DNA of 64,000 nt, from the IMG/VR virus record IMGVR_UViG_3300010400_000001, positions 1-64,000 of that record; one strand, 5' to 3'. Below, in pieces: positions 1-8,354 of this stretch. The translations under genes were made by a program, and so were the position numbers. How positions within the stretch are numbered: position 1 is the first letter of the stretch; each line of letters opens with the position of its first letter. The DNA is from a virus. Below the pieces are notes generated by a model. It was not told where the DNA came from. It made no database searches and was given only the letters and a program-made list of their open reading frames with translations.

Positions 1-155
1 CCTTCGACTCTCTCGGGTGCTGCTCGTACCGCTCTGAAAAGGAGCTATGGGCAGATCTGCGTGACACCATGAAACAAGAGGCCCTAGACCGGCTGAACGA
101 AAGCATCCAGCGGTCGGCCGACATTCTCTCGGAACGTTTCGAGGTGGTCTCGTGA
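1..155 (+). CDS. partial hypothetical protein (C-terminal end)
   Basis: An open frame enters from the left edge in phase 3 and stops at a TGA at 153-155. The visible 50 residues are mostly helical and charged (ends ERFEVVS). The stop overlaps the GTG of the next gene, the coupling used throughout this operon. No family was recognised, and the upstream part is outside the window. Confidence 0.6.
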   Translation, partial: FDSLGCCSYRSEKELWADLRDTMKQEALDRLNESIQRSADILSERFEVVS

Positions 156-499
156 GCCTTCCGGACATTCGGATCACGCGCTACCGGATCGCGCCGGAGT
201 ACTTCCGTCCGGCCGGGCGCAGCGCGGCCTGGTATTGGAACTACAGGGTGCACTGCGACGGCACGTGCGACGCGATCTGTCAGCACATGCGAGCGGCGCA
301 AGAGAACCGCGTCATGGGCGCAGCGGGCCCGTACCACGATATCGGCCGCGGACTAGCGGACGCTCGCGACGTCGCGCGCCGGGTTGCACTCCGCGTAGGC
401 GCCACGTGGGTTCGCGAAGACTGGCCCGGCGGAAACTCTTACACGCTCGGCCCCAAAGGGGGCCTTGTGAAAGGGAAGCAACATGTTCAAGGCGTTTAG
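152..499 (+). CDS. hypothetical protein, 115 aa
   Basis: Starts at a GTG that overlaps the preceding TGA, and its 3' end overlaps the next gene by 17 nt. It has an aromatic N-terminal half (AAWYWNYRVHCDGTCDAIC, with two Cys) and a basic, Gly-rich C-terminus. No domain was recognised. It belongs to a tightly coupled run of small genes, as expected for phage early genes. Confidence 0.6.
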   Translation: MSLPDIRITRYRIAPEYFRPAGRSAAWYWNYRVHCDGTCDAICQHMRAAQENRVMGAAGPYHDIGRGLADARDVARRVALRVGATWVREDWPGGNSYTLGPKGGLVKGKQHVQGV

Positions 500-791
500 C
501 TCGAACGGATACGTGTACAAGCGCGCCAGGCAGATCGGGAACGATGGCGTCAAGGTGCTCACCTTCGACAAGTCACAATCCGCTGCGCAATTCATTGCCG
601 ATGGGATCGGTCGCGGGGGCCCAGTCTTTGCGCGAGACGACGAACGGGCGGACGTGCCCATCCTGGATAAGAACGGCGAGCTCGAACCGGGAGCCCTGGC
701 GTACCTCGTTTCCGTTCTCTCGAATGACGAGCAGCGCCTACTCGGTCTCTTCGGAGTCGATCTGCAGGCCCTCTTGAGGAACGAACAGTGA
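483..791 (+). CDS. small protein of a two-copy family (copy A)
   Basis: A 102-residue protein whose C-terminal half (YLVSVLSNDEQRLLGLFGVD) matches the product of 1860-2189 almost position for position, so the two are local paralogs. Shared features are an RDDE/RDDQ patch, a VPIL segment and a terminal SNDEQRLL-type helix. Function unknown. Confidence 0.7.
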   Translation: MFKAFSSNGYVYKRARQIGNDGVKVLTFDKSQSAAQFIADGIGRGGPVFARDDERADVPILDKNGELEPGALAYLVSVLSNDEQRLLGLFGVDLQALLRNEQ

Positions 792-1144
792 CAACGACAC
801 ACCAACTAGGCTGCCGCCTGTGCGGCGGGACGGCCGGGACGTTCTTCGACGGCGCGCACGCTCTCTGCGCAGCGCGAGCGAAGCGCGGGGCGCCGACTCC
901 GTCACTCGGGGACGTGTGTCCGTGCTGTCACGGAGTAGGCGGGCACACACGGAGCAAGTGCGGTCCCCTGAATCCGAATCAGGACGCGATCGAGCGTTGG
1001 TGCCCGGGCTGCGTAACCTGCGGAGCGACGGGCGCGATCAACGTCGCGGACACGGCAACGCAGCGCGACACGATGACGCGGTACGGACATCGCAAGCCGG
1101 CGCATTGGGCGAAGGACTGCAGGAAACTCGAGGCCTCGCCATGA
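788..1144 (+). CDS. small multi-Cys zinc-finger-like protein
   Basis: GTG start overlaps the previous TGA. The 118 residues contain several CxxC pairs (CRLC, CPCC, CPGCVTC) and GxG spacers, similar in pattern to DnaJ-type zinc modules, but no J domain is present. Likely zinc-binding by motif only; the partner is unknown. Its end overlaps the next ATG. Confidence 0.65.
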   Translation: MTTTHQLGCRLCGGTAGTFFDGAHALCAARAKRGAPTPSLGDVCPCCHGVGGHTRSKCGPLNPNQDAIERWCPGCVTCGATGAINVADTATQRDTMTRYGHRKPAHWAKDCRKLEASP

Positions 1145-1863
1145 CGACCGAGTCAGTGCGCAGTGTCCTCAGGAAGGGCGACGAGGTCATCGCTTACAGC
1201 GATCCCAAGTGGAGAACCGCACTTCTGTCCGGCACGGTGAAAGCCATCGGTCGCGTGAACGTCAAGCTCCGCACGTGCGTGCGCTTCTCGCCAAGCGGTC
1301 CGTGGCACGAACAGGAGCACACAGTTCCTATCAGCGCCATAAGCGTTGCCGCCCGCGGCGAAGAGATCTTGTTCGATCGAAGAAAGGAGGCGTCGAGAAG
1401 ACTCATGAAACGCAAGAACCTAGAAGGTGGCACGGCCGCGATCCGGGAGCTGCCTCCGCCGAGACAGCGCGAGCCCAAGTTGGTGCGCGAGATGAAAAAG
1501 GCGATCGACACTGGGTGGAGCGCCCTAGACCGGCGCTGCGAGCGAAGTACGGACCTGTCAAACCTACTGAGCGCTGCGTTCGATATCGCCGTGACGCAGG
1601 AGCGAGCGCACCGTGGGTTTGGGAGATCCATCGCCCCATCGAGCCCACCCTACAGGCTCTCGCTCGAGTACGCAGCGAAAGCAATCGTCTTGCATCATTT
1701 CTACCAGGGCGCAGCGCCGCCCAAGTCGTGGCAGGACTTCGTCCACGTCAGGCGCGATTGTGCGCTCGCGTACGCGCTCCAGGAAGCTGTCGGCGATCCG
1801 AAACTGCTCGACCTGTGCAAGGCGGCATGGGCGATCGACTACGCGGAGGACATTGCAGGATGA
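1141..1863 (+). CDS. hypothetical protein, 240 aa
   Basis: The ATG at 1141 overlaps the previous TGA (ATGA), so I chose it over longer upstream readings. The N-terminus (KGDEVIAYSD) looks like a small beta-barrel; the rest is helical and basic, with His/Trp-rich segments (IVLHHFYQG). No family was recognised. Confidence 0.65.
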   Translation: MTTESVRSVLRKGDEVIAYSDPKWRTALLSGTVKAIGRVNVKLRTCVRFSPSGPWHEQEHTVPISAISVAARGEEILFDRRKEASRRLMKRKNLEGGTAAIRELPPPRQREPKLVREMKKAIDTGWSALDRRCERSTDLSNLLSAAFDIAVTQERAHRGFGRSIAPSSPPYRLSLEYAAKAIVLHHFYQGAAPPKSWQDFVHVRRDCALAYALQEAVGDPKLLDLCKAAWAIDYAEDIAG

Positions 1864-2189
1864 CCTTCCGAGCCTTCATTCACGGCGAGCGCGAGTATCG
1901 CCGGATCGGCGACAAGCCGGCGAACATTCGCGTGCGCGGCGCCACGCGGCCGAGCTCTGCAGCGTTCTTCGTTGCGGCCTACCACGCGTACGGAGCTGCG
2001 CTCGTCGCTCGAGACGATCAGGTCACGGACGAGGTCCCGATCCTTGGCAAAGGTGGCTGCTTCGCCCGCGGCGGTCGCGATTACGTCGTGTCGCTGCTCT
2101 CAACCGACGAGGAGCGCCTATTGAAGCTCTTCGGCGTGGATCTGCGGCCCGTAGGGGCGCGCACCAAGAAACGGAGTCGCGGAAAGTGA
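1860..2189 (+). CDS. small protein of a two-copy family (copy B)
   Basis: Paralog of the gene at 483-791: YVVSLLSTDEERLLKLFGVD aligns with YLVSVLSNDEQRLLGLFGVD, and both carry a VPIL segment before it. This copy has a short basic tail (TKKRSRGK). The start ATG overlaps the upstream TGA. The duplication with two genes between the copies suggests an ancestral block duplication. Function unknown. Confidence 0.7.
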   Translation: MTFRAFIHGEREYRRIGDKPANIRVRGATRPSSAAFFVAAYHAYGAALVARDDQVTDEVPILGKGGCFARGGRDYVVSLLSTDEERLLKLFGVDLRPVGARTKKRSRGK

Positions 2190-2410
2190 AAGAAACGAAC
2201 GATTGGATGCAACGCGAGCTCGCCAAGCAAAAGCGATACGCTCGCAATGAAGTCATCGCCCGATTCGACGACACGATCGGGGCGATGCAGAGGTACATCG
2301 ACGAGTTCCCGGACGGCGAGGAACGAGGGCGCCTCGTCGGGCAGATCCCTGACCTCAGGGACGTGCGCCATCGATTCGAGCTCGCGACCGCGCCGGACGA
2401 CGAGAGCTAA
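2186..2410 (+). CDS. small charged helical protein, 74 aa
   Basis: GTG start overlaps the previous TGA. The 74 residues are dominated by charged helix (MQRELAKQKRYARNEVIARF) and end in an acidic tail. No recognised domain; plausibly a coiled-coil accessory protein. Confidence 0.6.
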   Translation: MKETNDWMQRELAKQKRYARNEVIARFDDTIGAMQRYIDEFPDGEERGRLVGQIPDLRDVRHRFELATAPDDES

Positions 2411-2414
2411 ACCC

Positions 2415-2621
2415 ATGTGCTCGTGCCGTAACACTCACTGCCGCCCAGGAAGGCCGCTCTGCGCGGCCATGCGTGCGCGTTCGGACAAGTACCGAAAGTG
2501 CACCTGCGGCGCCTACCACTACCCGCACCGTCGCGGTTCTGGCCGGTGTGACCACCACCCGGACGCTGCGAGGCGCCAGTGGGAAGCATTCACCGGGACG
2601 TCGTGGGATTCGGCGGCATGA
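2415..2621 (+). CDS. small Cys-rich protein, 68 aa
   Basis: Starts at an ATG four nt after the previous stop. Cys/His-rich throughout (MCSCRNTHC, CTCGAYHYPH, CDHH), compatible with one or two zinc knuckles. Overlaps the next gene by an ATGATG/TGA junction. Function unknown. Confidence 0.55.
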   Translation: MCSCRNTHCRPGRPLCAAMRARSDKYRKCTCGAYHYPHRRGSGRCDHHPDAARRQWEAFTGTSWDSAA

Positions 2622-2845
2622 TGGCTGACTTTTTCATTCGCAGGACTGGCGCCTGGTGCGTCTTCGAGCCGCTCACGGCGCGGGCCAAGGCTCGCGTGAG
2701 CTGGGGACGAATGCCGGTAGAACTCCGGAGCGGGGCCGCTGCGGATCAGATCGCGTGCCTCATCATCGACGGCTTCGATGTGCGAGGCGAAGGAACGTAT
2801 GCCGGCTACGGCGTCGAAGCGCCGCGCAAGGGGAAAGAAACATGA
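2618..2845 (+). CDS. hypothetical protein, 75 aa
   Basis: The ATG at 2618 overlaps the upstream TGA; a second ATG follows at once. The sequence looks like a compact alpha/beta domain (DFFIRRTGAWCVFEPL, then CLIIDGFDVRG). Directly precedes and overlaps the ComM-like gene. No family recognised. Confidence 0.55.
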   Translation: MMADFFIRRTGAWCVFEPLTARAKARVSWGRMPVELRSGAAADQIACLIIDGFDVRGEGTYAGYGVEAPRKGKET

Positions 2846-4341
2846 CGACAGCAGCTAGAGCGCTAACAATCTCCCTCGAAGGACTCTCTGGGCGCGTGGT
2901 CGCCGTGGATGCTCGCGCGGAGCCTGGCTCCGGAGAGCTCCACATCAAGGGGCATCGCACGGAGGCGGCAGCGAGAGAAACCCGCGTTCGGGTGCTTTCT
3001 GCGCTCGTCCACTGTGGCGAACGCCTCGACGGATTCAACGTCACCGTGTCTCTCGGGCATGCCCCAATGTATGGCGGCGCGCCGTTCGACCTGGCCATCG
3101 CCGTGGCCGTGCTCGCGGCGCTCGGGCGCATCCAGGAAGCAGCGATTCAGGACACGGCGTTTTTGGGCGAGCTATCCCTGTCCGGTGACTTGAATCCGAT
3201 CCGAGGCGTGCTCCCGCTACTTCTTGCGACGAAGAGCGCGATGTTCGACACGGTCATCGTCCCTCTAGCAAACGAAGCGGAAGCCGCGATCGCCGATCGA
3301 CCGACGCTCGCTGCGCGTAACCTCGGCGAGGTCATCGAGCTTCTGAAGGACGCCAGGGAGCCCGGTAGCCCGATCCCGTATCGCGAGCCCGTTCCGGCGC
3401 TTCGCACCGATGCGGACATGAGCGACCTTCGAGGTAACCCGACTGCGCGCCGCGCTGTCGAGATCGCCGCTGCCGGCGGGCACAACATTCTGCTTCTCGG
3501 GCCGCCAGGCGCGGGCAAGACGCTCCTCGCTCGGCAGATCCCAGGGCTCCTTCCCGTGCTCACGAGAGGGGAGCTCTTAGAAGTAACCCAGATCCAAAGC
3601 GTGGCCGGTCTCATCGGCTCGAAGGGCTATGCCGACGTGCGCCCATTCCGAGCGCCGCACCATTCCGTAAGCGAAGCAGGCCTCCTTGGAGGGGGTACCG
3701 CAATGCGCGCGGGCGAAGTGAGCCTCGCGCACAACGGCGTGCTCTTTTTGGATGAGCTGCTCGAGTTTCAGGGTTCGACGCTCGAAAGCCTCGGTAACGT
3801 TCTCCGGCAGGGCGCCGTGACCACGTCGAGGTGCGGCGTCGAGGGCTTCCCTGCGCGGCCCCTTGTCGTTGCCTCCGCCTCGAGCTGCCCATGCGGCGCA
3901 TCGGGCACCGCGCGCCCGTGCAAGTGTTCGACAGCGGTCGTAGGGCGCCACCGAGCAAGACTTCGAGAGCTTCTTTCCATGTTCGATATCCGGGTCACGA
4001 TGCACAGCGTGAGCCCAGCCGAGCTCGTCTCGGATCCCACGGCGGAGACTTCGGACGTCGTGCGCGCCCGCGTGACTCGCGCGCGTGAGCTCCAGGCCGA
4101 GCGTGGTCGGGAGACAGGGCGCGGCTATCTGAACAAGCACGCTGCGCTGAAAGACCTCACGAGAAAGACCCTGTCGGACGCTGCTCGAGGCATCGTCGAA
4201 AAGCTCTTCGATGCGGGGCCCCCGTCTGACGTGACGGCGCTCCTTCGCGTCTCTCGGACGATTGCTGATCTCGACGGCAGTGAAGAGATCACGGCGCCCC
4301 ACATGGTGGAGGCGATTGATCTGCGCACCAGTTCACTTTGA
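2842..4341 (+). CDS. comM: ComM/YifB family Mg-chelatase-like AAA+ ATPase
   Basis: A 499-residue protein close to full ComM length. Order: an N-terminal ChlI/Lon-protease-like fold (about 1-170, GAPFDLAIAVAVL), Walker A GPPGAGKT at 220-227, Walker B VLFLDE with D304/E305, a Cys cluster (CPCGASG then CKC) typical of ComM, and a C-terminal helical lid. ComM proteins are hexameric helicases that promote branch migration during integration of transformed DNA; a phage copy could act in recombination-dependent replication or repair. The ATG at 2842 overlaps the previous stop. All ATPase motifs look intact. Confidence 0.9.
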   Translation: MTTAARALTISLEGLSGRVVAVDARAEPGSGELHIKGHRTEAAARETRVRVLSALVHCGERLDGFNVTVSLGHAPMYGGAPFDLAIAVAVLAALGRIQEAAIQDTAFLGELSLSGDLNPIRGVLPLLLATKSAMFDTVIVPLANEAEAAIADRPTLAARNLGEVIELLKDAREPGSPIPYREPVPALRTDADMSDLRGNPTARRAVEIAAAGGHNILLLGPPGAGKTLLARQIPGLLPVLTRGELLEVTQIQSVAGLIGSKGYADVRPFRAPHHSVSEAGLLGGGTAMRAGEVSLAHNGVLFLDELLEFQGSTLESLGNVLRQGAVTTSRCGVEGFPARPLVVASASSCPCGASGTARPCKCSTAVVGRHRARLRELLSMFDIRVTMHSVSPAELVSDPTAETSDVVRARVTRARELQAERGRETGRGYLNKHAALKDLTRKTLSDAARGIVEKLFDAGPPSDVTALLRVSRTIADLDGSEEITAPHMVEAIDLRTSSL

Positions 4342-4346
4342 GTCCT

Positions 4347-4393
4347 CGACCGGGGTGGCCGGACCCACTTCCCCCGAAAGCACGCCCCGGTCG
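4347..4393. other. inverted repeat after comM
   Basis: Perfect 9-bp arms CGACCGGGG (4347-4355) and CCCCGGTCG (4385-4393) flank a 29-nt centre in the only sizeable gap of this operon. No T-run follows, so it is not a standard terminator; it may be an RNA-processing or translation-control hairpin. Confidence 0.4.
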
Positions 4394-4422
4394 GGACTCT
4401 CCATTCGAAAGGAAACCACCAC

Positions 4423-4872
4423 ATGTCTGCATTGGACGAAGAAATCGAGGCCGTGTTTGCGCAGTTCCGTACGACGCTGCGCTCTGCCCTTCCGGGCGAG
4501 CAAGGCGAGGACGCGGTGCAAGCGTTCGACAGTGCGCTTGCGCTGCAGCAAGAGAGAGCGCGCCGGTGGACGCCTCACGACGGCAACTGGAACATCGCGA
4601 TCCCTGGCGTCTATCAGCACTACAAAGGCGGGCTCTACACCGTCGTGGCAACGCCGCGACACCACGAGAGCAGGCGCCCGTACGTGCTCTACGTCTCGCA
4701 CGAGTACGGAAGCCTCAACGTGCGGCCGCTCGAGGGGCACCCGCTCGATCCGGATGGCTTCGGCGATCTGATCTATCCGGAAGAAAACAAGGTCGGATGC
4801 CGGCGCTTCACGTTCATGGGCGCGGCCGGAGAACGGAAGCTCGCCGAGCTTCTGAGGGAAAAAGGAGAATGA
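4423..4872 (+). CDS. DUF1653-like protein, 149 aa
   Basis: A helical N-terminal extension (1-55) precedes a segment with the typical layout of DUF1653: PGVYQHYKGGLYTVV, a VLYVSHEYG strand, NVRPLE and a final GCRRFTFMG. DUF1653 is a small widespread domain without a firm function. A GAAAGGAAA ribosome-binding site precedes the ATG. Its stop overlaps the following start region. Confidence 0.65.
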   Translation: MSALDEEIEAVFAQFRTTLRSALPGEQGEDAVQAFDSALALQQERARRWTPHDGNWNIAIPGVYQHYKGGLYTVVATPRHHESRRPYVLYVSHEYGSLNVRPLEGHPLDPDGFGDLIYPEENKVGCRRFTFMGAAGERKLAELLREKGE

Positions 4873-4874
4873 CG

Positions 4875-5231
4875 ATGGGGTATTCAGCAGAAAAGCTTGC
4901 AGAGATCCGGAAGGAGTTTCCGGACTTCACGGCAGGACCTCCTCCGGAGGAGCCCGTGCACGTGACGCTCACTCGGGTTCTCAAAACGATTCATCGAGAG
5001 GTGATTCTGAAGATGGCAACGGTCTCGGACGGCAACGTCGCCTGGGACGAGGTAGCGGACGAGTTCGTGATGGCCCTCGCCGGTCGCGTCGTCACCATCT
5101 CGGTGAGGGACTACGACCACCTCGTGACGGAGCTTCGGAACACGAAGAAGCTCCTTGCGGAAAGCTCGCGGCTCTGTGAGGAACTCTCGAGAGAGAGGGA
5201 CCTAACGCCTATCGGACCGCGGAGGCGCTGA
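4875..5231 (+). CDS. hypothetical helical protein, about 118 aa
   Basis: Two ATGs compete, at 4869 and 4875. The second sits 8 nt after the AAGGAG and is preferred; the first overlaps the previous TGA. The protein has a Pro-rich N-terminal segment and a long C-terminal charged helix (LVTELRNTKKLLAESSRL). No family recognised. Confidence 0.6.
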   Translation: MGYSAEKLAEIRKEFPDFTAGPPPEEPVHVTLTRVLKTIHREVILKMATVSDGNVAWDEVADEFVMALAGRVVTISVRDYDHLVTELRNTKKLLAESSRLCEELSRERDLTPIGPRRR

Positions 5232-5242
5232 GGGGAAGCACC

Positions 5243-5668
5243 ATGGCCGTTGTCGCAAAGGATGCCGAGCCGGGGAAGATCTACCGGCTGACTCGGGACT
5301 CGGGCTCGACGTACTACAAGATCTGCGACGACGCCTCGGTGCGCCGGCTCGAGAAACGTCTCGGCACTCAGAACCCGAGATTCATGAAGCCCGCAGACAG
5401 GCTCACGCTGCAGGCCCTCGGGCGCTGCCGATCGGAAGGCTACGTCCTTGCCGTACGCGTGCTCCGGTTTCGTACCGAGCATGGTGTGCCGCGGGAGACG
5501 AAAGCCTACGTGGCGTTCCCTCCGGACTACGCCCTCCGAGAGGTCGAAAAGCCGCCGGGATATACCGCTGGAAATAAGAAGCCGAAAAGTGTGGGCACGT
5601 CCCGCGGTGGGCTAAAAAGCCTCGACACGGGCTCGGACGAGTCCGAAGATCCAGGAGAACGTTCATGA
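5243..5668 (+). CDS. hypothetical protein, 141 aa
   Basis: Starts at an ATG after GGGGAAGC. The first ~100 residues look like a folded mixed domain (GKIYRLTRDSGSTYYKICDD); the C-terminal 40 are low-complexity and charged (SDESEDPGERS). Overlaps the next ATG by 4 nt. Function unknown. Confidence 0.6.
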   Translation: MAVVAKDAEPGKIYRLTRDSGSTYYKICDDASVRRLEKRLGTQNPRFMKPADRLTLQALGRCRSEGYVLAVRVLRFRTEHGVPRETKAYVAFPPDYALREVEKPPGYTAGNKKPKSVGTSRGGLKSLDTGSDESEDPGERS

Positions 5669-5880
5669 CGGTGACGGACGACACGACGTTGCGCGAACTC
5701 CAAGCGTGGCTCGATCAGCATAACGCGAAGCTGCAACTGGCAACTTTGCGCTTCGGCGAGCCGGCGCGGTTCAGCGCGACGCTCAAAATCCCGCAGCTCC
5801 GCACGCACACGGGTAGCGACGACAGTCTGGCTGTCGCGATCAAGCTCGCTCTCGATGCGTACACAGAAAGCACGTACTAA
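5665..5880 (+). CDS. small protein, 71 aa
   Basis: Start ATG overlaps the upstream TGA, and its TAA shares one base with the next ATG. A helix-strand-strand-helix pattern is visible (LRELQAWLDQHN, then FSATLKI). No family recognised. Confidence 0.6.
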   Translation: MTVTDDTTLRELQAWLDQHNAKLQLATLRFGEPARFSATLKIPQLRTHTGSDDSLAVAIKLALDAYTESTY

Positions 5881-6413
5881 TGGCTCGCTCGCACATCGCA
5901 GTCCCCGCTGACACGCGACGATTCTCGTGGCGCAGCCCACACGGGAGCGGCGGCTCTTTCGAGCCGAACGGGCGGATGACGCTCGAAGGTCGTCACGACG
6001 ACTTCGAAGAGAACCCCGCCGGCTGGACGAGCAGGCAGCCGATCTACGCTGCCCGCATCTTCGTCGGCTTCAACGTCGGGCCGAAGCCTCGCTGGTCGAT
6101 GTCCGACGTCGTCAAGATCGTAAAGCGCATCCGCAAGGAGCAAGTCGGCTCGCCCGATGCGACGTTCCTCTACCAGCGCGGGCTCTACACGAGCCGGCGT
6201 GACGCTTCGGTCGTCGACGAGAAGGGCGCGCAGATCATCATCCTGAACCTGGCGGGCGCAGGCGTCCGTGAGTTCAGAGCGCAGATGATTGCGCTCGCCG
6301 AGGAGATCGCGACCAAGCTCCGTCAGGAAGAGGTCATCGTCGAGATCCAGCGCGGTGGCCTCTCGAAAGAGACCATCGGTGTCACGCCGGTCTACCGTCC
6401 ACGACGACTATGA
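5880..6413 (+). CDS. hypothetical protein, 177 aa
   Basis: Has a disordered N-terminus and a folded alpha/beta C-terminal domain (IYAARIFVGFNVG, FLYQRGLYTS, AQIIILNL) ending in a long helix and a strand. No catalytic motif stands out. Tightly coupled at both ends. Confidence 0.6.
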   Translation: MARSHIAVPADTRRFSWRSPHGSGGSFEPNGRMTLEGRHDDFEENPAGWTSRQPIYAARIFVGFNVGPKPRWSMSDVVKIVKRIRKEQVGSPDATFLYQRGLYTSRRDASVVDEKGAQIIILNLAGAGVREFRAQMIALAEEIATKLRQEEVIVEIQRGGLSKETIGVTPVYRPRRL

Positions 6414-6751
6414 ATCACTTCCGCAACAGAGGCAGGGGCGGCTCCATGAGCTACTGGGCCTACCTACCCGTGGCGACAGGAGCGCTTCTGTATGTGCTCT
6501 TTCGTGTCGACGAGGCGCGGAATGCGGCGCGCGAGGAGCGCTGGACCCGCGAGCATCGCGCTGTGCGCCGCAGTCGCATCGACGAGGAGTGGGAGCTCGA
6601 GTTTGCAAACGGCCTCGTCGTGAGGTCGGACAGCGGCTACGTTTGGTATTGGTTTCCTTCTGGGAAGAGAGCCCCCCTGGAAGTCGAGTCGCGCGCTGAC
6701 GCTGAATTCGAGCGCCTCGAGCGCCTTGCAAAATGGAGTGAGAGCGAATGA
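6410..6751 (+). CDS. small membrane protein, 113 aa
   Basis: A short basic leader is followed by one hydrophobic segment (WAYLPVATGALLYVLF, about 16-31), then a charged helix and a soluble Trp/Tyr-rich domain (YVWYWFPSG). Topology looks like an N-terminal anchor with a cytoplasmic tail. Overlaps the exonuclease gene downstream. Confidence 0.6.
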   Translation: MNHFRNRGRGGSMSYWAYLPVATGALLYVLFRVDEARNAAREERWTREHRAVRRSRIDEEWELEFANGLVVRSDSGYVWYWFPSGKRAPLEVESRADAEFERLERLAKWSESE

Positions 6752-7278
6752 CACAAACGGTGACGTTGCAGCGCGTCGTCTATCGAGACGACCACACGAG
6801 GTTCTTCATCGACACGGAGTTCTACGAGGACGGCAAGACGATCGACCTCATCTCCCTCGGCGCTGTGTGTTCGGACGGCAGAGCATTCTACCGTGTGAAT
6901 CGTGACGCGAAGCTTCACCTTGTGAACGAATGGGTACGCGAACACGTGCTGCCGCAGCTGCCGCCTTACGGAGATCCGGCATGGGCGCCGCGCGACGAGA
7001 TACGCTTCCACTTCGAGCAGTTTGTGCGCAGCTCCGGTGACGGCCCCTACGAGTTCTGGGGGTACTACGCGGACTACGACTGGGTCGTCCTATGCCAGCT
7101 CTTCGGCACCATGATGCAGCTTCCGAAGGGCTTCCCGATGTACTGCCTGGATCTGAAGCAGCTCTCGCACATGCTCGGTGGCCCTCGGCATTCGAAGCAA
7201 GAGACCGGAGAGCATAACGCGCTCGCGGACGCGAGGTGGAACAAGGAACTCTACGAGTTTTTGCGGGGGCAGACGTGA
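6748..7278 (+). CDS. DEDD-family 3'-5' exoribonuclease-like protein
   Basis: A 176-residue RNase H-like fold protein. ExoI has DTEF (residues about 22-25), ExoII falls in the FWGYYADYDW segment, and ExoIII is HNALADAR near 157-164. The layout resembles the Rv2179c-type 3'-5' exoribonucleases, which trim 3' overhangs of RNA with Mg. All acidic metal ligands and the His appear present. In a phage it could mature tRNA or turn over host RNA. The ATG overlaps the previous TGA. Confidence 0.8.
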   Translation: MTQTVTLQRVVYRDDHTRFFIDTEFYEDGKTIDLISLGAVCSDGRAFYRVNRDAKLHLVNEWVREHVLPQLPPYGDPAWAPRDEIRFHFEQFVRSSGDGPYEFWGYYADYDWVVLCQLFGTMMQLPKGFPMYCLDLKQLSHMLGGPRHSKQETGEHNALADARWNKELYEFLRGQT

Positions 7279-7469
7279 AGCCAGGCAACGAATCTTCTGC
7301 TGCAAGAAAGGCAGCCGAACATCTCATAGAGACCGGGCAGCTGGTTCCGATCGGGAACGGGCTCTACATGTTCCGACACCGATGCCAGAAGCATCATTGG
7401 TACGGCGGCTCGCCGTGCCCAGGATGTGATGGCCGCCGTCGGCCCACTAGGGCCGGGAGTCGCAAGTGA
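7275..7469 (+). CDS. small Cys/His protein, 64 aa
   Basis: GTG start overlaps the exonuclease stop. Residues RHRCQKHHW and SPCPGC form a plausible single zinc site; the C-terminus is Arg-rich. Function unknown; could bind nucleic acid. Confidence 0.55.
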   Translation: MKPGNESSAARKAAEHLIETGQLVPIGNGLYMFRHRCQKHHWYGGSPCPGCDGRRRPTRAGSRK

Positions 7470-7708
7470 AGTACGAACCCTCGCATGCGCAGGCCCTTGA
7501 GGAGGCCACGAAGCTTCGGCTTGAGAGGCGCGACATGCTCGCAGCCTGGTTGCTCGCCCGACAACGCGAGGGCGTCCAAGTCGTGCGTTTCGACGACCCG
7601 CATTTGGCGGCTCTGATGAAGCTCTGCACGGAGTCAGAGGAGCAAGTCCTTAAGGCAATCGGCGCAACGGTGAGCAGGCTCAGAAACGGAGACGGTGAGC
7701 GCGAATGA
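7466..7708 (+). CDS. small helical protein, 80 aa
   Basis: GTG start overlaps the previous stop. Almost entirely helical (ALEEATKLRLERRDMLAAWL). No domain recognised. Like its neighbours, it begins Met-Lys because the TGA overlap is followed by AAG. Confidence 0.55.
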   Translation: MKYEPSHAQALEEATKLRLERRDMLAAWLLARQREGVQVVRFDDPHLAALMKLCTESEEQVLKAIGATVSRLRNGDGERE

Positions 7709-8019
7709 AGCGCGAGAGTCCGTCGGAGCCCGAGACGAGAACGCCGGCCAGTTCTGACCGGCTGACAGAACGTCTCGCGTTGCTAAAGGTCACGGACCAA
7801 ACGTTTCCGGTATGCGTACGGAGCTGGCATTCGCTTCGTCAGCACCGCGCGGCGCTCCGCAAGATGGCCAGCAAGTATCCGCTCATCATCTCGTTCGGAG
7901 AACTTCGCGTCGTACTCGAGCACCCCGATCAGGTTGACCGGCTCATCGCCGACCTGCGCGCAAAGCTAAAGGCGTGGTGGCTATTCGGGACGGCGACCAG
8001 AGCTGGAGAGCTGCAATGA
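7705..8019 (+). CDS. hypothetical protein with MKxExPxxPET leader, 104 aa
   Basis: The N-terminal leader (MKRESPSEPETRTPASSD) closely resembles that of the next gene (MKHESPPTPETSAPVDSD), showing duplication of the gene start. The remaining helical body (LRQHRAALRKMASKYPLIIS) is different. Overlaps both neighbours. Function unknown. Confidence 0.6.
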   Translation: MKRESPSEPETRTPASSDRLTERLALLKVTDQTFPVCVRSWHSLRQHRAALRKMASKYPLIISFGELRVVLEHPDQVDRLIADLRAKLKAWWLFGTATRAGELQ

Positions 8020-8354
8020 AGCACGAGTCCCCGCCGACTCCCGAGACGAGCGCGCCGGTCGATTCCGACCAACAATGCACGTGCGATCCGGAGGACACGG
8101 GACCGACCGGGCACATGGCCGGGTGCCCGAAGTTGCGAAGAACGCCACCCACAATCGACTGGACCGATTGCCGCGACGACAAGCCAGCGAAGGGTGCCCG
8201 TGTATTGATTGCGCTCGATGACCTGCGCGTGCTTTTCGCGCACCGAGCAGACTTCGCGGGTGTCTGGTACGACGACGCGGGTCGCTTGGTGACGCGACCG
8301 GTTACGCACTGGGCACCAACACCGATGGCTCCGCGAGTTGAGGCGCGCAAATGA
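8016..8354 (+). CDS. hypothetical Cys-containing protein, 112 aa
   Basis: Shares the leader of the upstream gene. It continues with a possible zinc site (CTCDPED then GHMAGCPK) and a second domain with DWTDCRDDKPAKGARVLI and a WYDDAGRLV strand pair. Reads like a small DUF-type protein seen in phages, but no family name can be assigned. Confidence 0.6.
   Translation: MKHESPPTPETSAPVDSDQQCTCDPEDTGPTGHMAGCPKLRRTPPTIDWTDCRDDKPAKGARVLIALDDLRVLFAHRADFAGVWYDDAGRLVTRPVTHWAPTPMAPRVEARK

Noticed and set aside
4347-4393. Terminator after comM
   Set aside because: The hairpin has a long loop and no T-run, and the next gene follows in the same direction with a good ribosome-binding site.
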